37,179 nucleotides of DNA. Origin: Gammaproteobacteria bacterium (GTDB taxonomy: Bacteria > Pseudomonadota > Gammaproteobacteria > Thiohalospirales > Thiohalospiraceae). Positions 23,592-37,179 of the stretch are shown one piece after another (position 1 is the first letter of the stretch; every line of letters starts with the position of its first letter). Under the pieces are notes generated by a model that saw only the letters and a program-made list of their open reading frames with translations, did no database searches and had not been told where the DNA came from. The position numbers were made by a program, and so were the translations under genes. The stretch is from contig JABURT010000107.1 of NCBI GenBank assembly GCA_014762495.1, positions 1 through 37,179 of the forward strand, read 5' to 3'.

Positions 23592-24571
23592 TAAAGCCCT
23601 TTGATTGCGTCATGTCCATATAATTGAATTAGTCTGATATGCCTTTCTCTTATTAAAGTGTAACTATATGTGGTTTCTAATGATTCGATTAATGAATTCG
23701 CCCAATTTCTGTGTTTCTTCATTTCAGGATGCCCATTTAAAAGAACTTTTTGGGTGCCAGATATTTCCATGGAGTAGACAGAATTGGCAATTTTATTGTT
23801 GTCATTATTTTCGCCAGCAGTAATAAAAGAAGGAAGTCCAAATGACTTAGAGTACTCTCCTATACCAACCGAGGAACTGGATTTGTTCACCTTCAACACT
23901 AAAGTTAAATAATCTGTTTCGAACGTTATCGATAGTTGGTTGAAATCTTTATTAACTTCCGATGTTATTTTTGTTCCAGGTGGAAATATTGCTTTCCCAC
24001 CAAATACCTCTGGCAAGTCCTTTAGCATACCCTGCTTGAAAAAATAGTTACTAGGAAAATATGTGTCGATAAACTCTGTTACCGTGATTTCCTTGCCTTT
24101 GTCATCAGAGCGCTGCCATGAAATTGACTCGCCGCTTGGCGTGCTTACGCGCTTTGCTTTTACATTCCATCCATTAGAGAAGTTCTTGAATAATGTATGG
24201 ACTATCGAATACGTTAGTGCATCAAAATAGATCTTACTTCCGAAATCAATGTCAATATGCTCACCATCACCTTTCGGTATATCTTCTGGGCATATGTTCT
24301 GTGTTGCCATACCCAAGTCAAATGAGTAAGGTAATTTTATATTTAAGGGCCTGTATTCTGGCAGTCCATAAAAAGCGACTACAGGGAACTCAGTTTTAAA
24401 AGTTTCTACTTTATTGGATATTGATTCTTTTGTAATAAACCCCAACGCACCAAGCGTCATTGCTGTGACTAATGTAAGTACAACGCGATCAGAATCTCGG
24501 TTGAACCAAGAGTATGCAATAATAATAGAAACTAATAATGTTGAAAGTGCTATCAGGATTATTTTAGTCAT
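23591..24571 (-). CDS. Hypothetical membrane protein
   Basis: A 326-residue protein with two N-terminal hydrophobic helices (residues about 3-21 and 29-47), then a large soluble domain of about 270 residues. The domain has many Lys, Ser and aromatic residues and two separated Cys. No family recognised. It lies between two attC-like sites, both in the same orientation as the gene, so it is a strong candidate for a single-gene integron cassette. It begins 11 bases after the preceding GTTAGGC. Its stop codon lies within the following attC opening. AT-rich. Confidence 0.7.
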   Translation of the reverse strand: MTKIILIALSTLLVSIIIAYSWFNRDSDRVVLTLVTAMTLGALGFITKESISNKVETFKTEFPVVAFYGLPEYRPLNIKLPYSFDLGMATQNICPEDIPKGDGEHIDIDFGSKIYFDALTYSIVHTLFKNFSNGWNVKAKRVSTPSGESISWQRSDDKGKEITVTEFIDTYFPSNYFFKQGMLKDLPEVFGGKAIFPPGTKITSEVNKDFNQLSITFETDYLTLVLKVNKSSSSVGIGEYSKSFGLPSFITAGENNDNNKIANSVYSMEISGTQKVLLNGHPEMKKHRNWANSLIESLETTYSYTLIRERHIRLIQLYGHDAIKGL

Positions 24572-24581
24572 TTGTTTATAA

Positions 24582-24647
24582 GCCTAACGACTGAGCTGTG
24601 GGGCTGCGCAGCAAAGCGGAGCGTCCCACACCAGCGCCTTGTTATAT
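24582..24647 (-). other. Integron attC-like site
   Basis: On the - strand it opens ATATAAC-AAG-GCGCTG, runs through TGTGGGACGCTCC and GCAGCCCCACA, and closes at CAGCTC-AGTC-GTTAGGC, which fits the R' consensus GTTRRRY. TAAC/GTTA and GTGTGGG/CCCACA form the stem. It starts 7 bases after the PIN-domain gene stop and lies 11 bases before the next ATG. It shares AACAAG.GCG and GGGACGCTCC with the site at 23531. Confidence 0.65.
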
Positions 24648-24654
24648 GATAGTT

Positions 24655-25122
24655 TCATATGCTAAGCCCTTCTCGACGTAACATCTCTAATAAATTAATA
24701 CAGTCAATTTTTAAATCTTTGCACACGTTCGGGATTTTTGGGCGAACAGGTGAGTTGGTAATTAACTCCTCAGTCACAACAACACAGCCTAGTTCAATTG
24801 CAGTGGATATTACAAAAGGATCGGCACTTGATTTATTCTTTTTCAAGTCAAGTAAGCCAGGATGTGAGCGTAAGATTTGAGTGGCACGAGTCTGAATATT
24901 CGGTGTCAGTGGGCAAAAAAAATCTGTTCGAGATTTAGCCCAGGCCGATATTTCATCCTCAAATACATTCAATTCCTCCCATACATCTGCAGCTGAAATT
25001 AGAATGCCATTATCAGCCAGCTCTGTCAGTTTTGACCATGCAGATGGAAATACATCTTCTGGGTAAGTGTGTCGCATTTTTGTTAATGAGCAAGTATCGA
25101 TAACATACTTAGGCGTGCTCAT
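24655..25122 (-). CDS. DUF4411 PIN-domain protein (putative toxin)
   Basis: A 155-residue PIN-like ribonuclease-fold protein. Acidic catalytic residues fit the family: Asp in YVIDTCSL (residues 7-14), Glu in DVWEELN, Asp in SSADPFVIS and Glu in VVTEE. DUF4411 proteins are typically encoded directly after an XRE/ImmA-IrrE protein, as here, and the pair behaves as a candidate type II toxin-antitoxin or stress module. The ATG overlaps the upstream TGA as TGATG, so the two are translationally coupled. A GTG one codon upstream is less likely. An attC-like site follows 7 bases after its stop. Confidence 0.82.
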   Translation of the reverse strand: MSTPKYVIDTCSLTKMRHTYPEDVFPSAWSKLTELADNGILISAADVWEELNVFEDEISAWAKSRTDFFCPLTPNIQTRATQILRSHPGLLDLKKNKSSADPFVISTAIELGCVVVTEELITNSPVRPKIPNVCKDLKIDCINLLEMLRREGLSI

Positions 25123-26294
25123 CACTTACCACCTAAGATTGTTTCTATTTTAGAAAAATGCTTAGATCTAACTCCCAAATAATCTGATGCATCATTCCTT
25201 GAAATAACATTATTATTCATAGCATCAAAAACAAGCGATACAAAATGCTTACTTTTAGAGCTAACTACGTCAATAGATGGTGTAACAAAACCTCCTTTTT
25301 GTCGTTTTTTGTATTCAACAGCTTCTTGCGTGAAACGCTCTCGATTCTCCAAATAAAATGATCTGCTAGTTAAGCCATGGTCAAGTAACTTTCTTAATAT
25401 AACTTCTCTGCTCACACCAAAATCTTTAGCTATAGGCGCAAGTATTGCATCATTCCAACCATCTTTACTTACGCCACTCAATTGCTTGTATGACAACAAT
25501 ATTTCATCTGGCACGAGTACTTGTGACGCTACTGCATTGCAGAAAGTTTCAAGTCTTTGGTCAGTGGAGGGCCTGACTGCATCAGTGCTGAGATCGCAGA
25601 GTCCGCTAGAGCGAAGTAGTAAGTGAGTAAACTCATGAAGTAAAGTAAACGTTCTGGCTGCATAAGCATCTTTTCTGTTCACTACTATAAGTGGCATTAT
25701 TTCGAAGTAAACAGAATACCCGCGCATATCATTTAATGCGATTTTGGTTGATTGTAACGCTAGTACTCCGTACAGAGATATTGCATTGCGCCACTCGTTA
25801 AACGCTACTCGTGAGGATCTATATTTCTTTTGTTTTTCAAATGTGATATCTAGCGCAGACCTTATTGTCTTAGCAACACTAATGGGATCATCACTTAGGG
25901 AGCAGTGTAAATCGAAAGACTGGGGCTGCTCGCCAAGTTCGGCTTCAAGCTCTAATGCAATTTCTCTGGAGTTTAAATTCGTACGAAGATCAATAGTTAT
26001 TTCAGGGTCTATATCACCGTGCTCAGCACCATGATGAAGTCGATAATCTTTTACTGGAGGAGTAAAGACCTCAGGTGGTTCAGGCAAAAATAGTGCTCCA
26101 AAATTAACACGATATGTTTTTGCTATAACTCTAAGTTGGTTAATTGTTGGCTGCACATTGCCAGATTCCCAGCTTTCCAATTTTTCGCAGGGAACGCTTA
26201 ATTTTTTTGCCGCATATTCCATATCCATGCGACACGATTCACGCGCCCAAATCAAAAGGTTAGGGTTTATCTGGGCACGAATGGAGTTAGTCAA
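25122..26294 (-). CDS. XRE-family HTH / ImmA-IrrE metallopeptidase
   Basis: A 390-residue fusion of an N-terminal XRE helix-turn-helix (about residues 7-65: AAKKLSVPCEKLESWESG) and an ImmA/IrrE zinc-protease domain with the HExxH site LLHEFTHLL near residue 220. It is the usual partner of DUF4411 PIN proteins and likely acts as antitoxin or autorepressor and possibly as a stress-activated protease. The only in-frame start is TTG at 26294; an upstream stop excludes longer versions. A promoter and a 12-bp inverted repeat lie just upstream. C-terminal residues about 300-390 are less conserved. Confidence 0.85.
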   Translation of the reverse strand: MTNSIRAQINPNLLIWARESCRMDMEYAAKKLSVPCEKLESWESGNVQPTINQLRVIAKTYRVNFGALFLPEPPEVFTPPVKDYRLHHGAEHGDIDPEITIDLRTNLNSREIALELEAELGEQPQSFDLHCSLSDDPISVAKTIRSALDITFEKQKKYRSSRVAFNEWRNAISLYGVLALQSTKIALNDMRGYSVYFEIMPLIVVNRKDAYAARTFTLLHEFTHLLLRSSGLCDLSTDAVRPSTDQRLETFCNAVASQVLVPDEILLSYKQLSGVSKDGWNDAILAPIAKDFGVSREVILRKLLDHGLTSRSFYLENRERFTQEAVEYKKRQKGGFVTPSIDVVSSKSKHFVSLVFDAMNNNVISRNDASDYLGVRSKHFSKIETILGGK

Positions 26295-26316
26295 TGTTTT
26301 GTTCTCTTTTCATATA

Positions 26317-26364
26317 ACTATAATTAGACCCCCTAAATGTCGTAATTAATTCCGACATTTAGGG
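26317..26364 (-). promoter_or_regulatory. Promoter and inverted-repeat operator of the XRE-PIN module
   Basis: A perfect 12-bp inverted repeat, CCCTAAATGTCG (26331-26342) / CGACATTTAGGG (26353-26364), flanks a 10-base AT-rich centre. On the - strand a possible -35 (TTACGA, 26345-26340) lies partly within it, followed after 17 bases by TATAGT (26322-26317). An XRE protein bound there would block the promoter of its own gene. The most economical reading is autoregulation by the encoded HTH protein. Confidence 0.65.
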
Positions 26365-26394
26365 TGTATAAAAATCCGGGTTTCTTAAAAATCA

Positions 26395-26804
26395 ATCTCT
26401 TAACTCCATATTAGGGAGCCTAAAACAAAAACACAATGGAGTGCAGTGTTCCAATGTTATCGGATTACATGCTTGTAAGATTTTTCCTACAGACTTGTAG
26501 GAATGTTAGCTATTGCTGATATTTTCCAGAGCCTATCTACAGGATCGGGTCCCTTTGACACAGCTGAGCACTGGAGTCATTTTGGGGAGAAGCGGACGGT
26601 TGTCTGAGCGAGAACGCTGTTTGTTCTCGCGAGTTCCGGTAGCGCCCAAAATGACGAAGCGCGCAAGGAACCCGTCAGGGCTGTGTCATAGGGCGGCCTT
26701 CTTGTTGGTTACTTATTCTTGGCCGTCAAGAATAAGTAACTCGCCCGCGGTGCGACAAACCGCATAAAAAGCTTTTCAACACCGTCGCGAAGCGACACCC
26801 GCCA
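26395..26804. other. Gene-free stretch with two hairpins
   Basis: No convincing gene; an 84-codon + strand frame (26513-26767) has no family and no ribosome-binding site. It contains an 8-bp hairpin TTCCTACA / TGTAGGAA (26484-26503), and further right an inverted repeat described separately. The stretch 26558-26767 has the look of a widespread proteobacterial intergenic sequence with the text GGGCGGCCTTCTTGTTGG leading into the hairpin; this identification is from memory only. Confidence 0.4.
26708..26740. repeat. Perfect 14-bp inverted repeat
   Basis: GTTACTTATTCTTG (26708-26721) and CAAGAATAAGTAAC (26727-26740) are exact reverse complements around GCCGT. There is no T-run on either side, so it is not a standard terminator. 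Similar hairpins (GTTACTTTCTTTTGGCC...) are common in gammaproteobacterial intergenic DNA as I recall. Confidence 0.7.
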
Positions 26805-27806
26805 TCAATGCGCAGTCAAAAACGAAACCCCATCCGCCCCAACAAAAAACAATCCCTTAGACTCACCATCCCCAACAACCCCTTCATCCTCACCCAACAC
26901 CCGAGCCACCCGATATCGATGATAAGAGCGCAGCAAGTTACGGAAGGGTAGCAGTTGCTGTTGATCCTCTCCGTATAAATCACGATGCAAGGCAGGCAAC
27001 CGATACCACGGCACCGTCGGCCGTTCATGATGCGCGTTATGATAGCCAAAGTTCAGCGTGATCAGATTCAACCAGGGATGACGTAATGAGACGAGATTCG
27101 AATAGGTATGCAGCTGTTCATACTCCCGATCAAACTGTTTCACCTCCGGTCCACGCTTGCCGTCCAGGGTTTCGAACACCTCATAGGTATGCTGATGCAC
27201 GTCCATAAAATGCATGACCGTGAGAAACATCATATACGCGATGGCATAAAACAATGGCGCCCAGGGCGAGAGCAGGAACAGACCGACAAACAATCCACTC
27301 CTTATGATTAAGATCGTCACAACCCGTAAGCGTTTGTCCTTTCTTTGTGATTGGACAAAGGGCAGGGCGATACTGAGGGCGTGCATCATCAATTCCACTG
27401 CGGGGATGTAGAACCACTCCAGTAGCTGGATGATTTTTAACAGCAGCGGATGACGTTTAAGCCTCGGCCGATAGTCGAAGGCGACGATGTCGGCGCGGTC
27501 GGTGTGATGGCGATTGTGTTTGTAGCGGATATCTTCGAAGCGCTCGTAGCAGGCACCGGTGAGCCAGTTGAGGACGACACCCAGGCGCGCGTTGTGGGCT
27601 TTATTCTTGAAGAGCGTGTTGTGCGCGCATTCATGCACCATGTAGGCGGCGATGACCATGGTGTGGGCCAGCAGCAATGTCCCAAGGAGTTTGAACCATA
27701 TTGGTTCATATATGATTAGGAGTAAGCCGCCAACATATCCAGTGATGAGGTAAGCCATCGCCCAGAGATTGGGCCATATGCCGTCGTTATAGCGTAGTTG
27801 CAGCAC
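26805..27806 (-). CDS. Membrane fatty acid desaturase
   Basis: A 333-residue integral membrane di-iron enzyme. All three histidine boxes are present: HECAHN (about residues 54-59), HNRHH (about 97-101) and HNAHHE (about 254-259). About four hydrophobic helices flank them. It should introduce a double bond into an acyl chain or related lipid at the inner membrane, using O2 and an electron donor not visible here. It starts with GTG at 27806; a TGA five codons upstream in frame rules out a longer form, and the SD is weak. The last 25 or so residues (from GEDEGVVGDGESK) are unlike the core domain and may be an added tail. Confidence 0.85.
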   Translation of the reverse strand: MLQLRYNDGIWPNLWAMAYLITGYVGGLLLIIYEPIWFKLLGTLLLAHTMVIAAYMVHECAHNTLFKNKAHNARLGVVLNWLTGACYERFEDIRYKHNRHHTDRADIVAFDYRPRLKRHPLLLKIIQLLEWFYIPAVELMMHALSIALPFVQSQRKDKRLRVVTILIIRSGLFVGLFLLSPWAPLFYAIAYMMFLTVMHFMDVHQHTYEVFETLDGKRGPEVKQFDREYEQLHTYSNLVSLRHPWLNLITLNFGYHNAHHERPTVPWYRLPALHRDLYGEDQQQLLPFRNLLRSYHRYRVARVLGEDEGVVGDGESKGLFFVGADGVSFLTAH

Positions 27807-27895
27807 CTTTCTTTTTCTTCAGGTTCAGGAACAGTCTTAATTAACCTGCAAGGAGCGTACCATGAGATACAGGTGGTAACGCATGATCTCGAGAC

Positions 27896-28666
27896 TCATG
27901 CCGAGCGTAATAACTTTCTAAGTGGCTTGAGTGCCTTGTAGATTTTTGCTCGTAGATACAGGCTAAGTGAAGGCGAGTGGGCAAAGTGGTAGACAGGCGT
28001 CGCGGCCCACTTGCTAATCGTTCGGTATCCCAGGGGTTTTAAATAATTGTTTAATTTACGGTACTCGTCCGTGGTGGCCGCTTCGGCAAAAATATGAGGC
28101 CTGTGTTTGGCTAATACATTGCTTGCACCTTGCAGGGCGGGAAGTTCCATTCCTTCCACATCAATCTTGATTAATGTGATCTCGGCGGGGGCTTTTTGAT
28201 CACTTTCCCATTTACTTATAATTGAGTCGAGCGTCGTGATTTTGATCGAATCGCCTTGCTTGCTGTCCAGGCTAACCTTTGCCATGCCTATATTGTTTTC
28301 ACCGGACTCGGGGATGGATATGCTTGCCTCGCCGTCTTGATTGCCCAGTCCGAATTCAACGATTTGATAATCACGGATGTTTGTATCTAGGTTTCTATGA
28401 AGTACTGGCAGGACCTTGGGATTCGGTTCAACGGCTATGAGATAGTCGGCGAGAAAAGTGCGCATATAGATTGAATGGTTACCGATATTCGCCCCAATAT
28501 CGATTGCGGTGCGATTTGAGAGTGGCGACTTCGGCAGAATGAATGCCATGTATTCAAGAAGATCGATTTCGTAGAACGTCATGTTCCTGGTGATTTGTCG
28601 ATAGATATGATCCTCATCTGAAATACCCACGATATCGAATTGTTTATCTTGATAGTTGAACTTCAT
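27896..28666 (-). CDS. FkbM-family SAM-dependent methyltransferase
   Basis: A 256-residue cytoplasmic protein of the FkbM family. The SAM-binding motif is AIDIGANIGNHSIY (about residues 75-88 of the longer frame), followed by AVEPNPKV and, later, LIKIDVEGMELPALQGA, the hallmark FkbM segment. FkbM enzymes methylate sugar or polyketide hydroxyls, often in cell-surface polysaccharide clusters; the substrate is unknown, and no polysaccharide genes are in the window. I start at ATG 28666 because GGAG lies 5 bases before it; the longer frame to 28714 lacks one. It and the desaturase are both on the - strand, separated by about 90 bases. Confidence 0.82.
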   Translation of the reverse strand: MKFNYQDKQFDIVGISDEDHIYRQITRNMTFYEIDLLEYMAFILPKSPLSNRTAIDIGANIGNHSIYMRTFLADYLIAVEPNPKVLPVLHRNLDTNIRDYQIVEFGLGNQDGEASISIPESGENNIGMAKVSLDSKQGDSIKITTLDSIISKWESDQKAPAEITLIKIDVEGMELPALQGASNVLAKHRPHIFAEAATTDEYRKLNNYLKPLGYRTISKWAATPVYHFAHSPSLSLYLRAKIYKALKPLRKLLRSA

Positions 28667-28945
28667 TTGTACTCCGGTGATACCGTTTATCGATGGCTTG
28701 AAAACTGGCCGCAATGCGCCTTTTGTTTCGTGGGTAATCGAGCCTTGGTGAATCCGTGAAAGATGGTCAAATTATGGACATTTTTGTAGTGTCCAATTAT
28801 ATCAACAAGTTATGAATCTTGTACCTTCATTTTGGCCCTCGGGAATCCCTGGTTCCCATTGTTTGCGTGATTAATCGTGGCGACTTGATGAAAAGTCGCT
28901 GTCAAGTCTTGAACCTCCACCGGGTGTAGGGAACACTAGACCCCC
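28667..28945. other. Divergent intergenic region between FkbM and dnaE
   Basis: No gene. It should hold promoters for both directions. Two small symmetries are visible: TGGACA (28775-28780) / TGTCCA (28790-28795), and GCGACTT / AAGTCGC near 28880-28900 in the dnaE leader. No convincing -35/-10 pair was singled out. Confidence 0.35.
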
Positions 28946-32398
<3,453 letters not shown>

Positions 32399-32539
32399 GG
32401 CCACACGCCGATGTCTATACTAATGGATAAAAATCGGAATGAGTCTCCACAGTGAGACAGGGTTCTATACAGCCCCACGCACAAATGAGTACAATATCGC
32501 CTCTTTTTGTCGGGCGTTTTCAGTTTTTTCTGGTGATTT

Positions 32540-33505
32540 ATGAATCTTAATTTTCTCGATTTCGAACAGCCCATCGCCGAGTTAATGGCCAAGATCGAAG
32601 AGTTGCGCTACGTCGGTGACGACACCGGGCTCAACATCAACGAAGAGATCTCGCGACTGGAGAACAAGAGCAAGTCACTGACCGAGTCCATCTTCTCCAA
32701 CCTCTCCGCGGTTCAGGTCTCGCAACTGGCACGCCATCCGCTGCGTCCCTACACCCTCGATTACATCGATAAGATTTTCACCGACTTCGAAGAGCTGCAC
32801 GGCGATCGCGCCTTCTCCGACGATCCGGCCATCGTCGGCGGTATCGCGCGCCTCGAGGGCCGTCCGGTGATGGTCATCGGCCAGCAAAAGGGCCGCGACA
32901 CCAAGGAAAAGATCCACCGTAATTTCGGTATGCCCAAGCCCGAGGGCTATCGCAAGGCGCTGCGACTGATGGAAATGGCCGAGCGTTTCAAGCTGCCCAT
33001 TCTTACCTTTATCGATACCCCCGGCGCCTACCCGGGCATCGACGCCGAGGAGCGCGGCCAGTCCGAGGCCATCGCGCGAAACCTGTTTGCCATGTCCCAG
33101 CTCAAGACGCCGATCATCTGCACGGTTATAGGTGAAGGCGGCTCCGGCGGCGCCCTGGCCATTGGCGTCGGCGACAAGGTGCAGATGTTGCAGTACGGCA
33201 CCTATTCGGTCATCTCGCCCGAGGGCTGCGCCTCCATCCTGTGGAAGAGCGCGGAAAAGGCCAACGACGCGGCCGAGGCCATGGGCATTACCGCCGAGCG
33301 GCTCAAGGAACTGGGCCTGGTGGACAGTGTCATCCCCGAACCCCTGGGCGGCGCCCACCGTGATGGCGATGCCATGGCCGAAAACCTCAAGCGTTCCCTG
33401 ATGCTGGGCCTGGAGGAGCTGGGCGAACTGGACACCGACAATCTGCTGACGCGGCGTTATCAACGCCTGATGTCCTACGGCAACTTCGACGAAGCCAAGT
33501 CATAG
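32540..33505 (+). CDS. accA: Acetyl-CoA carboxylase carboxyltransferase subunit alpha
   Basis: A 321-residue cytoplasmic enzyme that forms the alpha subunit of the carboxyltransferase of acetyl-CoA carboxylase, making malonyl-CoA for fatty-acid synthesis. Length equals that of E. coli AccA (319). Motifs include [52 protein letters not shown], and [15 protein letters not shown]. The C-terminal [16 protein letters not shown] segment is present as [14 protein letters not shown]. The 141-base gap behind dnaE contains a GTCTC/GAGAC symmetry but no clear promoter. The subunit must pair with AccD, encoded elsewhere. Confidence 0.97.
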   Translation: MNLNFLDFEQPIAELMAKIEELRYVGDDTGLNINEEISRLENKSKSLTESIFSNLSAVQVSQLARHPLRPYTLDYIDKIFTDFEELHGDRAFSDDPAIVGGIARLEGRPVMVIGQQKGRDTKEKIHRNFGMPKPEGYRKALRLMEMAERFKLPILTFIDTPGAYPGIDAEERGQSEAIARNLFAMSQLKTPIICTVIGEGGSGGALAIGVGDKVQMLQYGTYSVISPEGCASILWKSAEKANDAAEAMGITAERLKELGLVDSVIPEPLGGAHRDGDAMAENLKRSLMLGLEELGELDTDNLLTRRYQRLMSYGNFDEAKS

Positions 33506-33595
33506 ACCCGCCCGGGCGCCGACCGCGTGACTTGAGGGCCCCGTATCGCGGCGGGGGATCAGTTTCCATTGCAGACAGGGTCTAGTCGCCGCTCC

Positions 33596-34954
33596 ATGAC
33601 ATTCACTCCCGAGTCATTACTATCCAGGCTGCAAGCCTTGCCTCCGGCAGGGCGGTATCTCGTTGCCTACAGCGGTGGCGCCGACTCCCATGTGCTGTTG
33701 CATGCCCTCGCGCAAATACAGACGCGCCTTTCCCAGCCTCTGATCGCCATTCATATCAACCATGGCTTGCAGGCCGATAGCGGGCAATGGGCCGCACACT
33801 GCGAAGAGGTATGTCATGCGTTGGCGATCCCCATCGAGGTGATCGAGGTCGAGGTGGATAGCACACGTGGCGACTCGCTTGAGGCCGCCGCCCGACGCGC
33901 TCGATACACGGCAATCCAGGCAATTCTGCAGCCGGGGGATGCGGTGCTGACCGCGCACCATCAGGACGACCAGGCCGAAACCCTGTTGCTGCAACTGCTG
34001 CGAGGGGCCGGGCCGCGAGGCCTCGCCGCCATGGCCGCGCAGGCCGCCTTCGGTGCAGGGCTCCTGTTGCGGCCCTTGCTGGAGCATAAGCGCGATGCCT
34101 TACAGGCCTATGCGCGGACAGTCGGTATTGAATGGGTCGAAGACCCAAGCAATCGTGAGACGAGATTCGATCGCAATTTTCTTCGCCACGAGGCCATGCC
34201 GGTGCTCGCTTCACGCTGGCCGGCGTTGGCGTCGACATTGGCGCGGGCCGCACGCCATCAGGCCGAGGCCCTGGAAGTGATGGACGAGATGGCCCGGCAA
34301 GACCTTGCAGGGGAATGCACAAGCGAATTACCCATCGAGCGCCTCAAGGGCCTGTCCGAAGCTCGACAAAAGAATCTGTTGCGCTACTGGATCCAGGCCA
34401 ATGGTTTTGGCCTACCCGATGAACGGCGCATGCAGGTCATTCTCACGGACCTGTTAACGGCGAGTGAGGATGCCAATCCGGTGGTTGGCTGGGGTGGCAA
34501 TCAACTGCGACGCTATCGCGAACGGCTCTACCTTCAAGCCACGCTCCCGGAACACGATAGCGGACTCTGCCTTCGTTGGAATGGGGAGGAACTGGTGATC
34601 CCTTCGGCGGGGGGCGTTCTCTGTGGCATTGAGACAACGGGTTTGGGTCTTAAACGTGAAAATCTGCGCGGCGGGGCTGAGGTTCGGTTTCGCCACGGTG
34701 GCGAGCGCTGTCGCCCTCAGGGGCGCGGCCTGACCCGCGATGTGAAGAAACTTATGCAGGAGGCCGGGATACCACCCTGGTTACGTGGGCGTATCCCGTT
34801 GATCTATATCGATGACGAACTGGCGGTCATCCCCGGTGTCTGCATCTGTGAAGCCCATGCCGCGAAGGCCGACGAGGCAGGTATCAAGCCGATCTGGACA
34901 TGGACAAATACGGGTCCGGCGATTGAAATGGGGCGCGAAAAAAACGACAATTAA
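33596..34954 (+). CDS. tilS: tRNA(Ile)-lysidine synthase
   Basis: A 452-residue cytoplasmic ATP-dependent enzyme that changes the wobble C34 of tRNA-Ile(CAU) to lysidine so that AUA is decoded as isoleucine. The PP-loop SGGADS (residues 26-31) is intact, followed by HINHGLQADS, the motif ARRARY and HHQDDQAETLLLQLLRGAG, all diagnostic. The C-terminal TilS domain (VRFRHGGERC and SWLRG-like PPWLRGRIPLIY) is also present. An in-frame TTG at 33569 is an alternative start with a GGGGGA upstream; I prefer the ATG because the extra nine residues are not family-like. It lies between accA and pyrG. Confidence 0.93.
   Translation: MTFTPESLLSRLQALPPAGRYLVAYSGGADSHVLLHALAQIQTRLSQPLIAIHINHGLQADSGQWAAHCEEVCHALAIPIEVIEVEVDSTRGDSLEAAARRARYTAIQAILQPGDAVLTAHHQDDQAETLLLQLLRGAGPRGLAAMAAQAAFGAGLLLRPLLEHKRDALQAYARTVGIEWVEDPSNRETRFDRNFLRHEAMPVLASRWPALASTLARAARHQAEALEVMDEMARQDLAGECTSELPIERLKGLSEARQKNLLRYWIQANGFGLPDERRMQVILTDLLTASEDANPVVGWGGNQLRRYRERLYLQATLPEHDSGLCLRWNGEELVIPSAGGVLCGIETTGLGLKRENLRGGAEVRFRHGGERCRPQGRGLTRDVKKLMQEAGIPPWLRGRIPLIYIDDELAVIPGVCICEAHAAKADEAGIKPIWTWTNTGPAIEMGREKNDN

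Positions 34955-37179
<2,225 letters not shown>

Noticed and set aside
19900..26400. Integron integrase, phage genes or a complete transposon in the accessory island
   Set aside because: No tyrosine recombinase, capsid, terminase or transposase frame is present on either strand.
26513..26767. 84-codon + strand ORF
   Set aside because: Runs through a hairpin and a widespread intergenic block; no start signal and no family.

Overview
The window looks like chromosomal DNA of a free-living gammaproteobacterium. The right end carries dnaE, accA, tilS, pyrG and kdsA, all on the + strand, in an order typical of that class. The core genes have moderately high G+C. The genus cannot be fixed from the sequence.

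Left end (1-2640): AT-rich hypothetical genes, short repeats and the stump of an IS200/REP-associated transposase, then a HAD-family L-2-haloacid dehalogenase-like gene and a DUF4156 lipoprotein. A bidirectional hairpin terminator at 2611-2637 separates this from the main operon.

Middle (2703-16716, - strand): a nitrogen-acquisition operon. Reading along the - strand: a sigma-54-type promoter with an NtrC-like site, an ABC transporter (binding lipoprotein, permease, ATPase), a creatininase-family protein, a GlnT-type glutamine synthetase, a NikR-like regulator that has lost most nickel ligands, two DUF1989 'urea carboxylase-associated' proteins, a biotin-dependent 'urea' carboxylase and an allophanate hydrolase. 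An MFS transporter follows with its own promoter, embedded in a perfect palindrome. Between the second DUF1989 gene and the carboxylase are two tandem hairpins with ACGA loops. These match the guanidine-II (mini-ykkC) riboswitch. The operon is therefore best read as guanidine assimilation: import, carboxylation, deimination of carboxyguanidine, allophanate hydrolysis, then ammonium capture by glutamine synthetase. A TIM-barrel isomerase-like gene diverges from the operon promoter.

17.7-19.75 kb: a PilZ (c-di-GMP) protein, a short-chain dehydrogenase and a DUF1840 protein.

19.9-26.4 kb: an AT-rich accessory island, all genes on the - strand, mostly unrecognised small membrane or exported proteins plus a GFA-family protein. 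Two complete attC-like sites and two attC-like left halves follow the stop codons of four genes, so at least part of the island looks like an integron cassette array without an integrase in view (CALIN-like). A 64-65 bp inverted-repeat element occurs three times, plus a solo arm, inside attC-like spacers and gene 3' ends. The island's first transcribed unit is an XRE/ImmA-IrrE plus DUF4411 PIN-domain pair behind a perfect 12-bp inverted-repeat operator.

26.8-28.7 kb: a fatty acid desaturase and an FkbM methyltransferase (- strand). 28.9 kb to the end: the housekeeping cluster dnaE-accA-tilS-pyrG-kdsA, with kdsA cut by the window edge. No rRNA, tRNA or CRISPR array was seen.
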